A stretch of DNA of 64,000 bases from Stenotrophomonas lactitubi (GTDB lineage: Bacteria; Pseudomonadota; Gammaproteobacteria; Xanthomonadales; Xanthomonadaceae), in assembly GCF_002803515.1 (NCBI RefSeq), contig NZ_PHQX01000001.1, positions 62,001 through 126,000 of the forward strand, written 5' to 3'. Of the stretch, positions 1 to 10,085 are shown in pieces. The translations under genes and the position numbers were made by a program. Positions within the stretch are counted from its first letter, which is position 1; each line of letters begins with the position of its first letter. The notes beneath the pieces are model-generated. The model did not search any database, was not told the origin of the DNA, and worked only from the letters and a program-made list of their open reading frames with translations.

Positions 1-1893
1 CAGTTCCGCCACGATTCCAACCTGACCTGGAACGAAGGCGACGGCCGTCATTGGCAGAGCATCGCCACCTATGCGCAGCGCGGTATTCCGCAGGTGCGCG
101 GCATGCTCACCCTGGGTGAGGCCTACACCAGCGGCGAGCTGTTCGATTCGATCGGCTACCGCGGTGCCAGCCTGGCCAGCGACGATCGCATGCTGCCCGA
201 TTCGCTGCGCGGTTACGCGCCGATCGTGCGTGGCATCGCCGAGACCAATGCGCGCGTCGAAGTGCGCCAGAACCAGCAGCTGATCTATTCGGCCTCGGTG
301 TCGCCGGGCAACTTCGTGATCGACGACCTGTACCCGACCGGTTACGGCGGCGACCTGGAAGTGAGCGTGGTCGAAGCCGATGGCCGTCGCCGCGAGTTCA
401 AGGTTCCGTTCGGTTCGGTGCCGCAGATGCTGCGCGCCGGTGTATCCCGCTATGCGATTACTGCCGGCCAGGTCCGCAACAAGCAGCTGCGCGATGAGCC
501 GTGGCTGATGCAGGGCACCTATCAGCGCGGCATCGGCAACCAGCTGACCCTGTACGGTGGCAGCGCGTTGAGCGATGGCTACCTCTCGCTGCTGTACGGT
601 ATCGGCGTGTCCACGCCGCTGGGTGCCTTCGCCGCTGATGTCACCCATGCCCGTACCTCGTTCGATCATTACGGCAACAGCACCGGCGCCAGCGTGCGCC
701 TGAGCTACAGCAACATGATCGGCGAGACCGGCACCAACCTGACCCTGGCTGCTTACCGCTATTCCACTGAAGGCTTCTACAGCCTGCAGGATGCGCTGTA
801 TGCACGCGACGCCGATGATCGTGGCATCGATCCGAGCACCCGCGGCCGCCAGCGCAGCCAGTTCCAGCTGACCCTGAACCAGCCGCTCGGCCGTCGCTGG
901 GGCGCGCTGTACGTGACCGGCTCGGTGCGTGACTTCTATGATCGCCCCGGTACTGCCAAGCAGTACCAGGTGGGCTACAACAACGCCTGGCGCTCGGTGA
1001 ACTTCGGTTTCTCCGCACTGCGTACCGAAGAAGGTGCGCTGGGCCGTTCCGATACCCAGTACCTGTTGTCGATGAGCGTGCCGCTGGGCCGCGGAACCCG
1101 CCCGGTCTCGCTCAGTGCCGATGTCGGTGTGCGCGAACGCGGTGGCTACGACAGCAGTCGCGTAGGCATCACCGGCGCCGCAGGCGTGGACAACAACTTC
1201 AGCTACGGTGTGGCCCTGTCCGATACCCGCGACGGTGGCACCACCGCCGTCGGCAATGCCGAGTACCGCAGCCGCTACACCGCTTTGAACGCGACCTACG
1301 GCCATTCGCGTGACTTCCGCCAGGCATCGTTCGGTGCCAACGGCAGCCTGGTCATGCACCCGGGTGGCGTCACCTTCACCCCGCAGCGCGGTGAAACCAT
1401 GGTGCTCGTCGAGGCACCGGGTGCACGTGATGCCATGGTCAGCAACGCGCCTGGCCTGCGCATCGATGGTCGCGGTTACGCCGTGGTGCCCTACGTGTCG
1501 CCGTATCGTCTCAACACCGTGACCCTGGACCCGCAGGGCATGGCTCACGATGTCGAGCTGGAAAGCAGCAGCCAGTCGATCGCTCCGTTCGCCGGTGCCA
1601 TCAGCTACCTGCGCTTCGACACCCGCAAGGGCAACGCGTTGCTGATCCAGGTGCGCAACGCCGACGGCCGCACGCTGCCGTTCGGCGCGCAGGTCAAGGA
1701 CGAAACTGGCCAGCCGGTGGGCATGGTCAGCCAGGGCGGCCGCCTGTACGTGCGCAGCGAGAAGAACCAGGGCAGCCTGCAGGTTGAATGGGGCTCCGGT
1801 GCTGACCAGCGCTGCACGGTTGATTACCAGGTACCGGCGGGCGCCGATGCGTCCAAGACCGGCTTCATCCCGCTGGAGGCAGCATGCCGATGA
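1..1893 (+). CDS. Fimbrial outer-membrane usher (PapC/FimD family), 5' truncated by window edge
   Basis: The reading frame is open from base 1, so only the C-terminal 630 residues are visible. Ushers are outer-membrane beta-barrels that receive chaperone-subunit complexes and thread the growing pilus out. The stretch GELFDSIGYRGASLASDDRMLPDSL-like region near the start is the usual usher barrel segment (shared almost word for word with the complete usher at 23495-26011), followed by the plug-proximal RGYAPIV motif and, near residue 600, the cysteine-containing C-terminal domain (RCTVDYQVP). It overlaps the next gene by 10 bp, so the two are translated together. The order usher then tip adhesin resembles the SMF-1 operon of S. 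maltophilia, but that identity is inferred from context only because the pilin and chaperone lie outside the window. Confidence 0.93.
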   Translation, partial: QFRHDSNLTWNEGDGRHWQSIATYAQRGIPQVRGMLTLGEAYTSGELFDSIGYRGASLASDDRMLPDSLRGYAPIVRGIAETNARVEVRQNQQLIYSASVSPGNFVIDDLYPTGYGGDLEVSVVEADGRRREFKVPFGSVPQMLRAGVSRYAITAGQVRNKQLRDEPWLMQGTYQRGIGNQLTLYGGSALSDGYLSLLYGIGVSTPLGAFAADVTHARTSFDHYGNSTGASVRLSYSNMIGETGTNLTLAAYRYSTEGFYSLQDALYARDADDRGIDPSTRGRQRSQFQLTLNQPLGRRWGALYVTGSVRDFYDRPGTAKQYQVGYNNAWRSVNFGFSALRTEEGALGRSDTQYLLSMSVPLGRGTRPVSLSADVGVRERGGYDSSRVGITGAAGVDNNFSYGVALSDTRDGGTTAVGNAEYRSRYTALNATYGHSRDFRQASFGANGSLVMHPGGVTFTPQRGETMVLVEAPGARDAMVSNAPGLRIDGRGYAVVPYVSPYRLNTVTLDPQGMAHDVELESSSQSIAPFAGAISYLRFDTRKGNALLIQVRNADGRTLPFGAQVKDETGQPVGMVSQGGRLYVRSEKNQGSLQVEWGSGADQRCTVDYQVPAGADASKTGFIPLEAACR

Positions 1894-2918
1894 TTCTCTT
1901 CCGTGGCCGCAAGGCGCTGGCCACCCTGGCCGTGCTTGGCGGCGTGCTGCTGGCCGGCCCGGCGCTGGCCACCTGCTATATCACCCAGCAGGGGTTCGTC
2001 GCGCAGGACGTGCAGATGGACATGGGTCAGATCGTCATCCTGCCCAATCTGCCAGTCGGTGGTGTGATCAAGGAACTGATCGTGCCGATCAACCAGCGCG
2101 ACAACATTGGTTACTGTGATCGTTGGGGCGGCAGCGCCAACGGTCGCTTCGTGAACGCTGCGCAGCAGAGCGCTGTGCCAGGCTTCAGCAATGTCTATGC
2201 CACCGACGTAGCGGGTGTCGGTATTCGTGTCTATCGCGATTCGGGCTCCATCCAGACCTATTACCCCCACACCCTGCAATTGGGGGGCAACCGCAACTTG
2301 ACCCTCAATGGCGGCCGCTTCCGGGTGGAATTGATCAAGACTGCTGCGCAGACCGGTTCGGGCACCATCGCGCCCAATGGTCGTTTCACCACCTACTATC
2401 TTGATGGCGACGGTCCCGGCCGTCCGGAACTGACCTCCACCTTCAAGGGTTCGGGCACCACCGTGGTCAGCCCGACCTGCGAAGTACAGGCCGGCAGCCG
2501 CAACATCCCGGTGGATTTCGGCAGCGTGCCCAACACCAGCTTCACCGGCGTCGGCTCCAAGGCCGTCAACCGTGATTTCGACATCCGCCTGAACTGCCAG
2601 GGCAGCAACCTTGCGCAGTTCCAGAGCAAGGTCGGCATCCGCCTGGATGCCGACCAGGATGGTTCGAACATGCCGGGCGTGCTCAAGCTGAGCGCCGCTG
2701 CCAACAGCGCTACGCGCATCGGCATCCAGATGGTGCAGCGCGATGGCAGCAACGAGCGCGAAGTGCGTTTCGGCCAGACCATCAACGTCGGCACGACGAC
2801 GGTCGGCAGCTCTACGTTGAGCCTGCCGCTGCGCGCCCGCTACGTGCAGACCCAGGCCGGTACCGTGGGTGCCGGTATTGCAAACGGGCAGGCAACCTTC
2901 ACCATCCAGTACGAGTGA
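1884..2918 (+). CDS. Fimbrial tip adhesin / two-domain subunit
   Basis: 344 residues. A signal peptide (about 1-29, ending ALA) precedes a cysteine-bearing N-terminal domain, and the C-terminal half (from about residue 190, SPTCEVQAGSRNIPVDFG) is a typical incomplete-Ig pilin domain ending in FTIQYE, where the last beta strand interacts with the chaperone. Two-domain proteins of this length at the end of chaperone-usher operons are usually tip adhesins with an N-terminal receptor-binding lectin domain. It starts inside the usher stop region (10 bp overlap), so it is the last gene of that operon, and a palindromic repeat follows its stop. The receptor cannot be predicted. It is distantly similar in layout to the 332-aa protein at 22521-23498. 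Confidence 0.88.
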   Translation: MPMILFRGRKALATLAVLGGVLLAGPALATCYITQQGFVAQDVQMDMGQIVILPNLPVGGVIKELIVPINQRDNIGYCDRWGGSANGRFVNAAQQSAVPGFSNVYATDVAGVGIRVYRDSGSIQTYYPHTLQLGGNRNLTLNGGRFRVELIKTAAQTGSGTIAPNGRFTTYYLDGDGPGRPELTSTFKGSGTTVVSPTCEVQAGSRNIPVDFGSVPNTSFTGVGSKAVNRDFDIRLNCQGSNLAQFQSKVGIRLDADQDGSNMPGVLKLSAAANSATRIGIQMVQRDGSNEREVRFGQTINVGTTTVGSSTLSLPLRARYVQTQAGTVGAGIANGQATFTIQYE

Positions 2919-2935
2919 AGGCCACGCGGCATCGG

Positions 2936-3007
2936 GTAGTGCCGGCCGCTGGCCGGCAACTGCAGGATTCCCGAGGCATGTGAGGTTGCCGGCCAGCGGC
3001 CGGCAAC
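2936..3007. repeat. SMAG/REP palindrome pair (inverted dimer)
   Basis: Starts with GTAG and carries GCCGGCCGCTGGCCGGC, then about 33 bases later the inverted copy GTTGCCGGCCAGCGGCCGGC. It lies between two convergent genes. The GTAG end and genus context fit the SMAG family of S. maltophilia; as RNA the pair would fold into a strong hairpin that could stabilise or end both transcripts. Confidence 0.85.
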
Positions 3008-3017
3008 AGCCACCGGC

Positions 3018-4334
<1,317 letters not shown>

Positions 4335-4350
4335 GGGGTTCTCACGACAA

Positions 4351-4452
4351 TAAGGTGTCACGACCAACGGTCGTGACCTACCCAAATGCAGAACGTGGGT
4401 ACCGACCGTTGGTCGGTACGCCTTCCTTCACCACCAACGGTGGTGACCTATC
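4351..4452. repeat. Cluster of three SMAG-type palindromes
   Basis: Three short palindromes of the form CGACCAACGGTCG or its inverse sit 15-20 bases apart: TCACGACCAACGGTCGTGA (4358-4376), GTACCGACCGTTGGTCGGTAC (4399-4419) and TCACCACCAACGGTGGTGA (4428-4446). The first and third end in GTAG/ATAG on the minus strand. They fill the gap between ettA's terminator and the permease start. Confidence 0.8.
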
Positions 4453-4461
4453 TAAATGAGA

Positions 4462-4489
4462 AAGGCCGCGCGAGCGCGGCCTTTCCGGT
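4462..4489 (-). terminator. Rho-independent terminator of ettA
   Basis: The plus strand reads AAAGGCCGCGC-GAGC-GCGGCCTTT. On the minus strand this is a GC-rich stem followed by TTTCTCATTT, just downstream of the ettA stop codon at 4494. Confidence 0.8.
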
Positions 4490-4493
4490 TGCC

Positions 4494-6158
4494 TTACTTC
4501 AGCGCCTTGAAGCGCAGGCGCTTCGGCGCAGCGTCGTCGCCCATGCGGCGGCGCTTGTCTTCTTCGTACTCGCGGTAGTTGCCCTGGAAGAACTCCACGT
4601 GCGAATCGCCTTCGAACGCCAGGATGTGGGTCGCGATGCGATCCAGGAACCAGCGGTCATGCGAAATGACGAAGGTGTTGCCCGGGAACTCCAGCAGCGC
4701 ATCTTCCAGCGCACGCAGGGTTTCGATGTCCAGATCGTTGGACGGTTCATCGAGCAGCAGCACGTTGCCACCCTGCAGCAGGGTCTTGGCCATGTGCAGG
4801 CGGCCACGCTCACCACCGGACAGCGAACCGACCATCTTCTGCTGGTCCTGGCCCTTGAAGTTGAAGCGGCCGATGTAGGCGCGCGACTGGATCTCGATGC
4901 CGTTGATGTTGAGGATGTCCAGGCCGCCCGCGATTTCCTGGAACACGCTGTGGTTGCCTTCCAGCGCGTCACGGCTCTGGTCGACATAGGACAGCTGCAC
5001 GGTCGGGCCGACCACGATCTCGCCGGTGTCCGGCTTTTCCTTGCCGGTGATCATCTTGAACAGGGTCGACTTACCCGCACCGTTGGGGCCGATGATGCCG
5101 ACGATGGCGCCCGAGGGCACCAGGAAGTTCAGGTTGTCGAACAGCAGGCGGTCGCCGAACTTCTTGGAAACGTTCTTGAATTCCATCACCGCCTGGCCCA
5201 GGCGCTCGCCCGGCGGGATGAAGATTTCATTGGTCTCGTTGCGCTTCTGGTAATCGACCGACTGCAGCTCTTCCAGGCGGGCCAGACGGGCCTTGCCCTT
5301 GGTGCGGCCGCCCTTGGCGTTCTGGCGCGACCACTCCAGTTCCTTCTGGATGGCCTTCTGGCGGGACTTCTCCTGGTTGTCTTCCTGCTTCAGGCGCTCG
5401 TCCTTCTGGGTCAGCCAGTCGGTGTAGTTGCCCTTCCACGGAATGCCGCGGCCACGGTCCAGTTCCAGGATCCACTCGGCGGCGTTGTCCAGGAAGTAGC
5501 GATCATGGGTGACCGCCACGACGGTGCCGGTGTAGCGCGCCAGGAACTGTTCCAGCCATTCCACCGACTCGGCGTCGAGGTGGTTGGTCGGTTCATCGAG
5601 CAGCAGCATGTCCGGCTTCTGCAGCAGCAGGCGGCACAGCGCCACACGGCGCTTTTCACCACCGGACAGCTTGCCGACGATGGCCTCCCACGGCGGCAGG
5701 CGCAGCGCGTCGGCGGCCACGTCCAGCTGGTTTTCCAGGGTGTGCGCGTCACCGGCGGCGAGGATCGCCTCCAGGCGTTCCTGTTCCTTGGCCAGCGCGT
5801 CGAAATCAGCGCCTTCCTCGGCATAGGCGGCGTACACGGCGTCCAGTGCGGACTGCGCCTGCAGCACTTCGCCCACGCCTTCCTCCACCGCTTCACGCAC
5901 GGTCTTGGTCGGGTCCAGCTCCGGTTCCTGCGCCAGGTAGCCGACCTTGATGCCCGGCTGCGGACGGGCCTCGCCCTCGAAATCGGTGTCCACGCCGGCC
6001 ATGATCTTCAGCACGGTGGACTTGCCGGCGCCGTTCAGGCCCAGCAGGCCGATCTTCGCGCCCGGGAAGAAGGACAGCGAGATGTCCTTGATGATCTGCC
6101 GCTTGGGCGGGACCACCTTGGACACGCGGTTCATGGTGTAGATGTATTGCGAGGACAT
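4494..6158 (-). CDS. ettA: Energy-dependent translational throttle protein EttA (ABC-F ATPase)
   Basis: 554 residues, the usual EttA length (555 in E. coli). EttA binds the ribosomal E site and gates entry into elongation according to the ATP/ADP ratio. Two ABC cassettes are visible, with Walker A GLNGAGKST and GPNGAGKST, signatures LSGGEKRR and LSGGERGR, and Walker B LLLDEPTNHLD and LLLDEPSNDLD. The interdomain linker carries the KARLARLEEL arm, and the C-terminal tail ends YEEDKRRRMGDDA. The start MSSQYIYTMNRVSKVVPP is preceded by GGAGA and matches the family; the longer in-frame start at 6248 is not supported. No membrane segments, as expected for ABC-F. Confidence 0.97.
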   Translation of the reverse strand: MSSQYIYTMNRVSKVVPPKRQIIKDISLSFFPGAKIGLLGLNGAGKSTVLKIMAGVDTDFEGEARPQPGIKVGYLAQEPELDPTKTVREAVEEGVGEVLQAQSALDAVYAAYAEEGADFDALAKEQERLEAILAAGDAHTLENQLDVAADALRLPPWEAIVGKLSGGEKRRVALCRLLLQKPDMLLLDEPTNHLDAESVEWLEQFLARYTGTVVAVTHDRYFLDNAAEWILELDRGRGIPWKGNYTDWLTQKDERLKQEDNQEKSRQKAIQKELEWSRQNAKGGRTKGKARLARLEELQSVDYQKRNETNEIFIPPGERLGQAVMEFKNVSKKFGDRLLFDNLNFLVPSGAIVGIIGPNGAGKSTLFKMITGKEKPDTGEIVVGPTVQLSYVDQSRDALEGNHSVFQEIAGGLDILNINGIEIQSRAYIGRFNFKGQDQQKMVGSLSGGERGRLHMAKTLLQGGNVLLLDEPSNDLDIETLRALEDALLEFPGNTFVISHDRWFLDRIATHILAFEGDSHVEFFQGNYREYEEDKRRRMGDDAAPKRLRFKALK

Positions 6159-6247
6159 GAGGTCTCCGTAGGCGCGACCCTGCGCCCGGTCCGTCACGGG
6201 GAACTTCCCGTTGCGGCAGCGGGCACAGATTGAATTGAATACCCCCA

Positions 6248-6253
6248 ATTATA
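6248..6253 (-). promoter_or_regulatory. Candidate ettA -10 element
   Basis: A perfect TATAAT on the minus strand lies about 90 bases upstream of the ettA start. The matching -35 is poor, so this is a candidate only. Confidence 0.4.
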
Positions 6254-6410
6254 GCCGGAACCGGTTCCGGCCCGCGCTGGCCTGAGCGCCCGGGGCTGGC
6301 CGCGGCCTGAATACCCCGTCACAGTCCCGCAGCGGGAAGCGTTTCCAGCCGGAAACCGTTCAGATCGCATGCGCAAGATGGGATCACCACCCACCCAGCA
6401 GAGGTCTCCC

Positions 6411-6887
6411 ATGCAACTCCATCGACTCATGGCCGGCGCCGTGGCCTCCGTACTGGCGCTGGGTGCCATCGCCCCGGCCTTTGCCGACAACGACCACCGT
6501 GGCCGCGACCATGATCGCCGTGAGTGGCGCGAGGATCGCCGGGAATGGCGTCACGACCGTCGCGACTGGGAACGCGACCGCCGCGAAGCGCGCCGCGATT
6601 ACCGTCACGATCGCCGCTACGACCATGGCTACTACCGTCCGGCACCGCCGCCGCCGCGCGTGGTCTACAGCCCCGGCTACCGGCCCGGCCATGGCTATGG
6701 CTGGCAGCGCGGCCACCGCTACCGCGATTACTACCGTGGCCCGATCTACGTGGTGAACGACTACCCGCGCTACCAGCTGCGCCGCCCGCCGTACGGCCAC
6801 CAGTGGATCCGCGATGACCGCGGCAACATGCTGCTGGTGGCCATCGCCAGCGGCATCATCGCCGACTACATCGTCAGCAACCGCTGA
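6411..6887 (+). CDS. RcnB-family secreted protein rich in Asp-Arg
   Basis: 158 residues. The start is the ATG that follows GAGG and begins the signal peptide ([18 protein letters not shown]...AFA); a longer frame from 6369 lacks a signal. The mature N-terminus is a low-complexity stretch of repeated (H/W)DRR(E/D)W units, a highly charged segment, followed by a Pro/Tyr/Arg-rich middle and the conserved C-terminal block [22 protein letters not shown]. That ending is the hallmark of the RcnB family (periplasmic proteins; E. coli RcnB helps set nickel/cobalt homeostasis). Metal handling here is an inference; no metal transporter gene is adjacent. Confidence 0.75.
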   Translation: MQLHRLMAGAVASVLALGAIAPAFADNDHRGRDHDRREWREDRREWRHDRRDWERDRREARRDYRHDRRYDHGYYRPAPPPPRVVYSPGYRPGHGYGWQRGHRYRDYYRGPIYVVNDYPRYQLRRPPYGHQWIRDDRGNMLLVAIASGIIADYIVSNR

Positions 6888-6896
6888 TGCAGCGCC

Positions 6897-6935
6897 GGGG
6901 TCGGATCCCTTTCCGCAGGGAAGGGCTCTGACCCC
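6897..6935. repeat. GGGGTC...GACCCC hairpin repeat, copy 1
   Basis: GGGGTCGGATCCCTTT is followed by CCGCAGGG and AAGGGCTCTGACCCC, an imperfect palindrome of about 39 bases. Four more copies occur in this window (8335, 13650, 33580 and 40769), all at gene ends except the last. The stem sequence is not that of the GTAG-ended elements, so this is a second palindrome family. Confidence 0.8.
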
Positions 6936-6957
6936 ACAACGCCAATCGAAACCATAC

Positions 6958-6988
6958 GGGGCCGGATTCGTTCGTCGAATCCGGCCCC
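6958..6988 (+). terminator. Candidate terminator hairpin after the RcnB-like gene
   Basis: Perfect 13-bp stem (GGGGCCGGATTCG / CGAATCCGGCCCC) with a 5-base loop. The tract after it (GGTCGTTTCGG) is only weakly T-rich, so it may be a stabilising hairpin instead. Confidence 0.5.
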
Positions 6989-7071
6989 GGTCGTTTCGGC
7001 CCCAGCAGGCCGGGGCGGGGCTACAATCAAGGGCTGAGTCGTACCCCTTTCCCCGCCTGCTGGAGTACCCG

Positions 7072-8325
7072 ATGTTCCCGCGTGACGTCCGCATCGAAAC
7101 CTACGATCCCGAACTGGCCAAGGCCATCGCCGCTGAGACCCAGCGCCAGGAAGACCACGTCGAGCTGATCGCCAGCGAGAACTACACCAGCCCGGCGGTG
7201 ATGGAAGCACAGGGCAGCCAGCTGACCAACAAGTACGCCGAAGGCTACCCGGGCAAGCGCTACTACGGTGGCTGCGAATACGTGGACATCGCCGAGCAGC
7301 TGGCGATCGACCGCCTCAAGCAGCTGTTCGACGCGGACTATGCCAACGTGCAGCCGCACAGCGGCTCGCAGGCCAACCAGGCCGTGTACTTCGCGCTGCT
7401 GCAGCCGGGTGACACCATCCTCGGCATGAGCCTGGCCCACGGCGGCCACCTCACCCACGGCGCCAAGGTCAACGCCTCGGGCAAGCTGTTCAACGCCGTG
7501 CAGTACGGCGTCAACGACCAGGGCCTGATCGATTATGACGAAGTCGAGCGCCTGGCCCTGGAGCACAAGCCGAAGATGGTCGTGGCCGGCTTCTCGGCCT
7601 ACTCGCAGGTGATCGACTGGGCGCGCTTCCGCGCCATCGCCGACAAGGTCGGTGCCTACCTGTTCGTCGACATGGCGCACGTTGCCGGCCTGGTTGCCGC
7701 TGGGGTCTACCCGAGCCCGCTGGAACATGCCCACGTGGTCACCTCGACCACCCACAAGACCCTGCGCGGCCCGCGCGGCGGCATCATCGTCGCCAAGGGC
7801 GCCGACGAGGACCTGGTCAAGAAGCTGCAGTCGATCGTGTTCCCGGGCATCCAGGGCGGTCCGCTGATGCATGTCATCGCCGGCAAGGCCGTGGCCTTCA
7901 AGGAAGCACTGGAGCCTGGCTTCAAGACTTACCAGCAGCAGGTGGTGAAGAACGCCCAGGCGATGGCCAACACGCTGATCGCGCGCGGCTACAAGATCGT
8001 CTCCGGCGGCACCCAGAACCATCTGATGCTGGTCGACATGATCGGCAAGGACGTGTCCGGCAAGGACGCGGAAGCCGCGCTGGGCAAGGCCCATATCACC
8101 GTCAACAAGAACTCGGTGCCGAACGACCCGCGTTCGCCGTTCGTGACCTCGGGCCTGCGCCTGGGCACTCCGGCGGTGACCACTCGTGGTTATGTGGAAC
8201 AGGACTGCGTGGACCTGGCCAACTGGATCGCCGACGTGCTCGACGCGCCGGCCGATGAAGCCGTCATTGCCCGCGTGCGCGATGCCGTCAGCGCGCAGTG
8301 CCGCAAGTACCCGGTTTACGGTTGA
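7072..8325 (+). CDS. glyA: Serine hydroxymethyltransferase
   Basis: 417 residues, identical in length to E. coli GlyA. It converts serine and tetrahydrofolate to glycine and 5,10-methylene-THF, the main source of one-carbon units, using PLP in the cytoplasm. Visible signatures include the N-terminal [12 protein letters not shown], the GGHLTHG segment, [10 protein letters not shown], and the PLP-lysine motif [13 protein letters not shown]. The start [15 protein letters not shown] follows GGAG at 7062-7065; a longer frame from 6814 runs through the upstream gene. A TACAAT sequence at 7022-7027 is a plausible -10. Together with nrdR downstream this is the usual glyA-nrdR-rib neighbourhood, here interrupted by two small membrane genes. 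Confidence 0.98.
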   Translation: MFPRDVRIETYDPELAKAIAAETQRQEDHVELIASENYTSPAVMEAQGSQLTNKYAEGYPGKRYYGGCEYVDIAEQLAIDRLKQLFDADYANVQPHSGSQANQAVYFALLQPGDTILGMSLAHGGHLTHGAKVNASGKLFNAVQYGVNDQGLIDYDEVERLALEHKPKMVVAGFSAYSQVIDWARFRAIADKVGAYLFVDMAHVAGLVAAGVYPSPLEHAHVVTSTTHKTLRGPRGGIIVAKGADEDLVKKLQSIVFPGIQGGPLMHVIAGKAVAFKEALEPGFKTYQQQVVKNAQAMANTLIARGYKIVSGGTQNHLMLVDMIGKDVSGKDAEAALGKAHITVNKNSVPNDPRSPFVTSGLRLGTPAVTTRGYVEQDCVDLANWIADVLDAPADEAVIARVRDAVSAQCRKYPVYG

Positions 8326-8334
8326 TCGGGCACT

Positions 8335-8373
8335 GGGGTCGGATCCCTTCCTTGTGGGAAGGGCTCTGACCCC
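8335..8373. repeat. GGGGTC...GACCCC hairpin repeat, copy 2
   Basis: GGGGTCGGATCCCTTCC and GGGAAGGGCTCTGACCCC face each other around CTTGT directly after the glyA stop codon. It could serve as a transcript-end structure. Confidence 0.8.
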
Positions 8374-8392
8374 GGGCACCTGAGTACCGCGC

Positions 8393-8821
8393 ATGGATGA
8401 GCGCCGCCTTAAGTATCTCTATGCAGCGCTGGCGGTGCCGTTGGGTGCACCCAGCGTGCTGTTCGGCGGGGCGATGGCGGTGATCGGCATGGCGGGAAGC
8501 GTGCTTTCACTCGCCGACGGCACTGTCGATCTGCCCAGCCAGGCGTTGATGCTGGTGTGGGGATTGGCCGGCCTCGCCGGTTGCCTTGCTTGGCTCGATC
8601 TCAGTTGTGGATACCTGTTTGGAGGACGCAGCGCACTGCGCACCCGCAGCCGGGTGCAGTGGGGCGCGCTGCTGCTTGGCATGCTCGCGGCGCTGCCGCT
8701 GTTGGGCATGGGGCTGTGGCTGGGAATCACACACGGCGTTGAGGGATTGGGTCTGCTGCTGACGGGGCCTTCGCTGCTGGTTCCGGCCGCCATGCTTTTG
8801 TGGCTGCGACCGCGCGCTTGA
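8393..8821 (+). CDS. Small four-helix membrane protein, tandem paralogue 1
   Basis: 142 residues with four predicted membrane helices (about 10-35, 50-70, 85-110 and 115-138). It begins MDERRLKYLYAAL and is clearly related to the next gene (MDERLHKRLYIAQ): both share the N-terminus, a LAWL(D/W)LS(C/I)(G/R)Y segment around residue 65-70 and a C-terminal leucine-rich helix ending PAA(M/H)L. I do not recognise the family. No strong ribosome-binding site precedes it. Its stop codon lies inside the first copy of a 22-bp direct repeat. Confidence 0.7.
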   Translation: MDERRLKYLYAALAVPLGAPSVLFGGAMAVIGMAGSVLSLADGTVDLPSQALMLVWGLAGLAGCLAWLDLSCGYLFGGRSALRTRSRVQWGALLLGMLAALPLLGMGLWLGITHGVEGLGLLLTGPSLLVPAAMLLWLRPRA

Positions 8822-8857
8822 AGCGAGCGACCTTAGCGCTTGAAGCGAGCGACCTTA
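8814..8857. repeat. 22-bp perfect tandem duplication
   Basis: GCGCTTGAAGCGAGCGACCTTA occurs twice head to tail, with the first copy covering the stop codon of the upstream gene. It separates two paralogous genes. Confidence 0.9.
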
Positions 8858-8873
8858 AAAGAGATTCGAACGC

Positions 8874-9317
8874 ATGGATGAGCGTCTGCACAAACGCCTG
8901 TATATCGCCCAATGCCTGCTGCTGGGGCTGCCTGCGCTGGTGGCCGGTGGTGGCGTCGCCGGGTTCGGCATCTACACCTTCCTGGTCCGTCATGGACTGA
9001 TGCGCGGCGACGAAGGTGCCGTGCTGTTCCTGTGGGCGAGTGCCGGCATTGCCGGGTTGCTGGCATGGCTGTGGCTCAGCATCCGTTACCTGCGGCGGGG
9101 GCGCGATGGCGTGCGGCAGTCACCAGCGCTGCCATGGATCGGGCTGGTGCTTGGCGCCATCGCGGCACTGGCCGTGGTCGGCGTCGTGCTTTTCAGCCTG
9201 TTTGCCGGCAGCCCCTGGCAGGTGCTGGGGTATCTGGTGCTGGGCGTGCCACTGCTGCTGCCAGCGGCGCATCTGGGTTGGCTGCGTCGCGTCCCCGGCG
9301 TTGCCGAACAAGGCTGA
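8874..9317 (+). CDS. Small four-helix membrane protein, tandem paralogue 2
   Basis: 147 residues, four hydrophobic segments in the same positions as in the upstream paralogue, and a positively charged loop near residue 75-85 (RYLRRGRDGVRQSP). The pair probably arose by tandem duplication. The start is the ATG matching the paralogue's MDER N-terminus; upstream sequence AAAAGAGA offers a weak ribosome-binding site. No function can be assigned. It precedes nrdR by about 95 bases, a gap that holds a hairpin. Confidence 0.7.
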   Translation: MDERLHKRLYIAQCLLLGLPALVAGGGVAGFGIYTFLVRHGLMRGDEGAVLFLWASAGIAGLLAWLWLSIRYLRRGRDGVRQSPALPWIGLVLGAIAALAVVGVVLFSLFAGSPWQVLGYLVLGVPLLLPAAHLGWLRRVPGVAEQG

Positions 9318-9365
9318 TTGCAGCCGGCATTTGCTGGGAAAGCCCTTCTCAGGTACCGTTGCGAC

Positions 9366-9385
9366 GCTGCCACGACCGTGGCAGC
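9366..9385 (+). terminator. Possible terminator hairpin before nrdR
   Basis: GCTGCCAC-GACC-GTGGCAGC is a perfect 8-bp stem followed by AGGTATTTT. It may end the transcript of the membrane-protein pair. Confidence 0.45.
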
Positions 9386-9411
9386 AGGTATTTTCCTGAG
9401 CCAGGCGTTCA

Positions 9412-9933
9412 ATGCATTGCCCCTTCTGCCAGCATGCCGATACACGGGTCATCGACTCGCGCGTCTCCGAAGACGGCGCGACGATTCGTCGTCGGCGTGA
9501 GTGCGAGTCGTGCAACGAACGCTTCAGTACGTTGGAAACCGTTGAACTGAAGCTGCCGGCCATCGTCAAGAGCGATGGCACCCGCGAAGCCTTCGATGCC
9601 CGCAAGGTCCGTGCCGGCTTCGACCGTGCGCTGCAGAAGCGTGCGGTGCCGGAAGAGAAGATCGAAGCGGCGGTACGCGCGGTGGTGCATCAGCTGCGTA
9701 TCAGCGGCGAACGCGAAGTGCCCTCGATCAAGGTCGGCGAGTTCGTGATGAATGAACTGCGCAAGCTCGACCATGTTGGTTATGTGCGTTTCGCCTCGGT
9801 CTACCGCAGCTTCGAGGACGTGGCCGATTTCCGCGAGGAGATCGAGAAGCTCGAACGCGACCTGCCGTCGAGCACCGAACAATTGCAGTTGCTGGGCGAT
9901 GTGATCGCCCTGACCAAGAAGAAGAAGGGCTGA
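9412..9933 (+). CDS. nrdR: Transcriptional repressor NrdR
   Basis: 173 residues. NrdR binds NrdR boxes upstream of ribonucleotide reductase genes and represses them when dATP is bound. An N-terminal zinc ribbon (CPFC at residues 3-6, CESC near 31-34) is followed by the ATP-cone domain (about 49-139, starting [24 protein letters not shown]). The C-terminal tail ends in lysines. Its position directly before ribD is the conserved gammaproteobacterial order nrdR-ribD. The gene is intact and ordinary. Confidence 0.97.
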   Translation: MHCPFCQHADTRVIDSRVSEDGATIRRRRECESCNERFSTLETVELKLPAIVKSDGTREAFDARKVRAGFDRALQKRAVPEEKIEAAVRAVVHQLRISGEREVPSIKVGEFVMNELRKLDHVGYVRFASVYRSFEDVADFREEIEKLERDLPSSTEQLQLLGDVIALTKKKKG

Positions 9934-9947
9934 CGCCCGTTGCTCTG

Positions 9948-10061
9948 GTAGATGCCAACCTTGGTTGGCGCGTTGCCGCCATCCACGCATGGCGTGGATC
10001 TACTGGACTCTGCCAACCTTGGCTGGCGTCGTGCCGTCCATCCACGCATGGCGTGGATCCG
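9948..10061. repeat. SMAG palindrome array between nrdR and ribD
   Basis: Four palindromes lie in 114 bases: GCCAACCTTGGTTGGC at 9954, ATCCACGCATGGCGTGGAT at 9980, GCCAACCTTGGCTGGC at 10012 and ATCCACGCATGGCGTGGAT at 10040. The first is preceded by GTAG and the second followed by CTAC, giving the GTAG termini typical of SMAG elements. The two subtypes alternate. Confidence 0.85.
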
Positions 10062-10085
10062 TACCAACGGCGCTACCATGGCGGC

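Noticed and set aside
4386-6233. 615-codon plus-strand frame opposite ettA
   Set aside because: Shadow of ettA, low-complexity His/Gln/Val composition.
8861-8880. GATTCGAACGCATGG reversed resembles a tRNA T-arm
   Set aside because: The rest of a tRNA is missing and the bases belong to the start region of a membrane gene.
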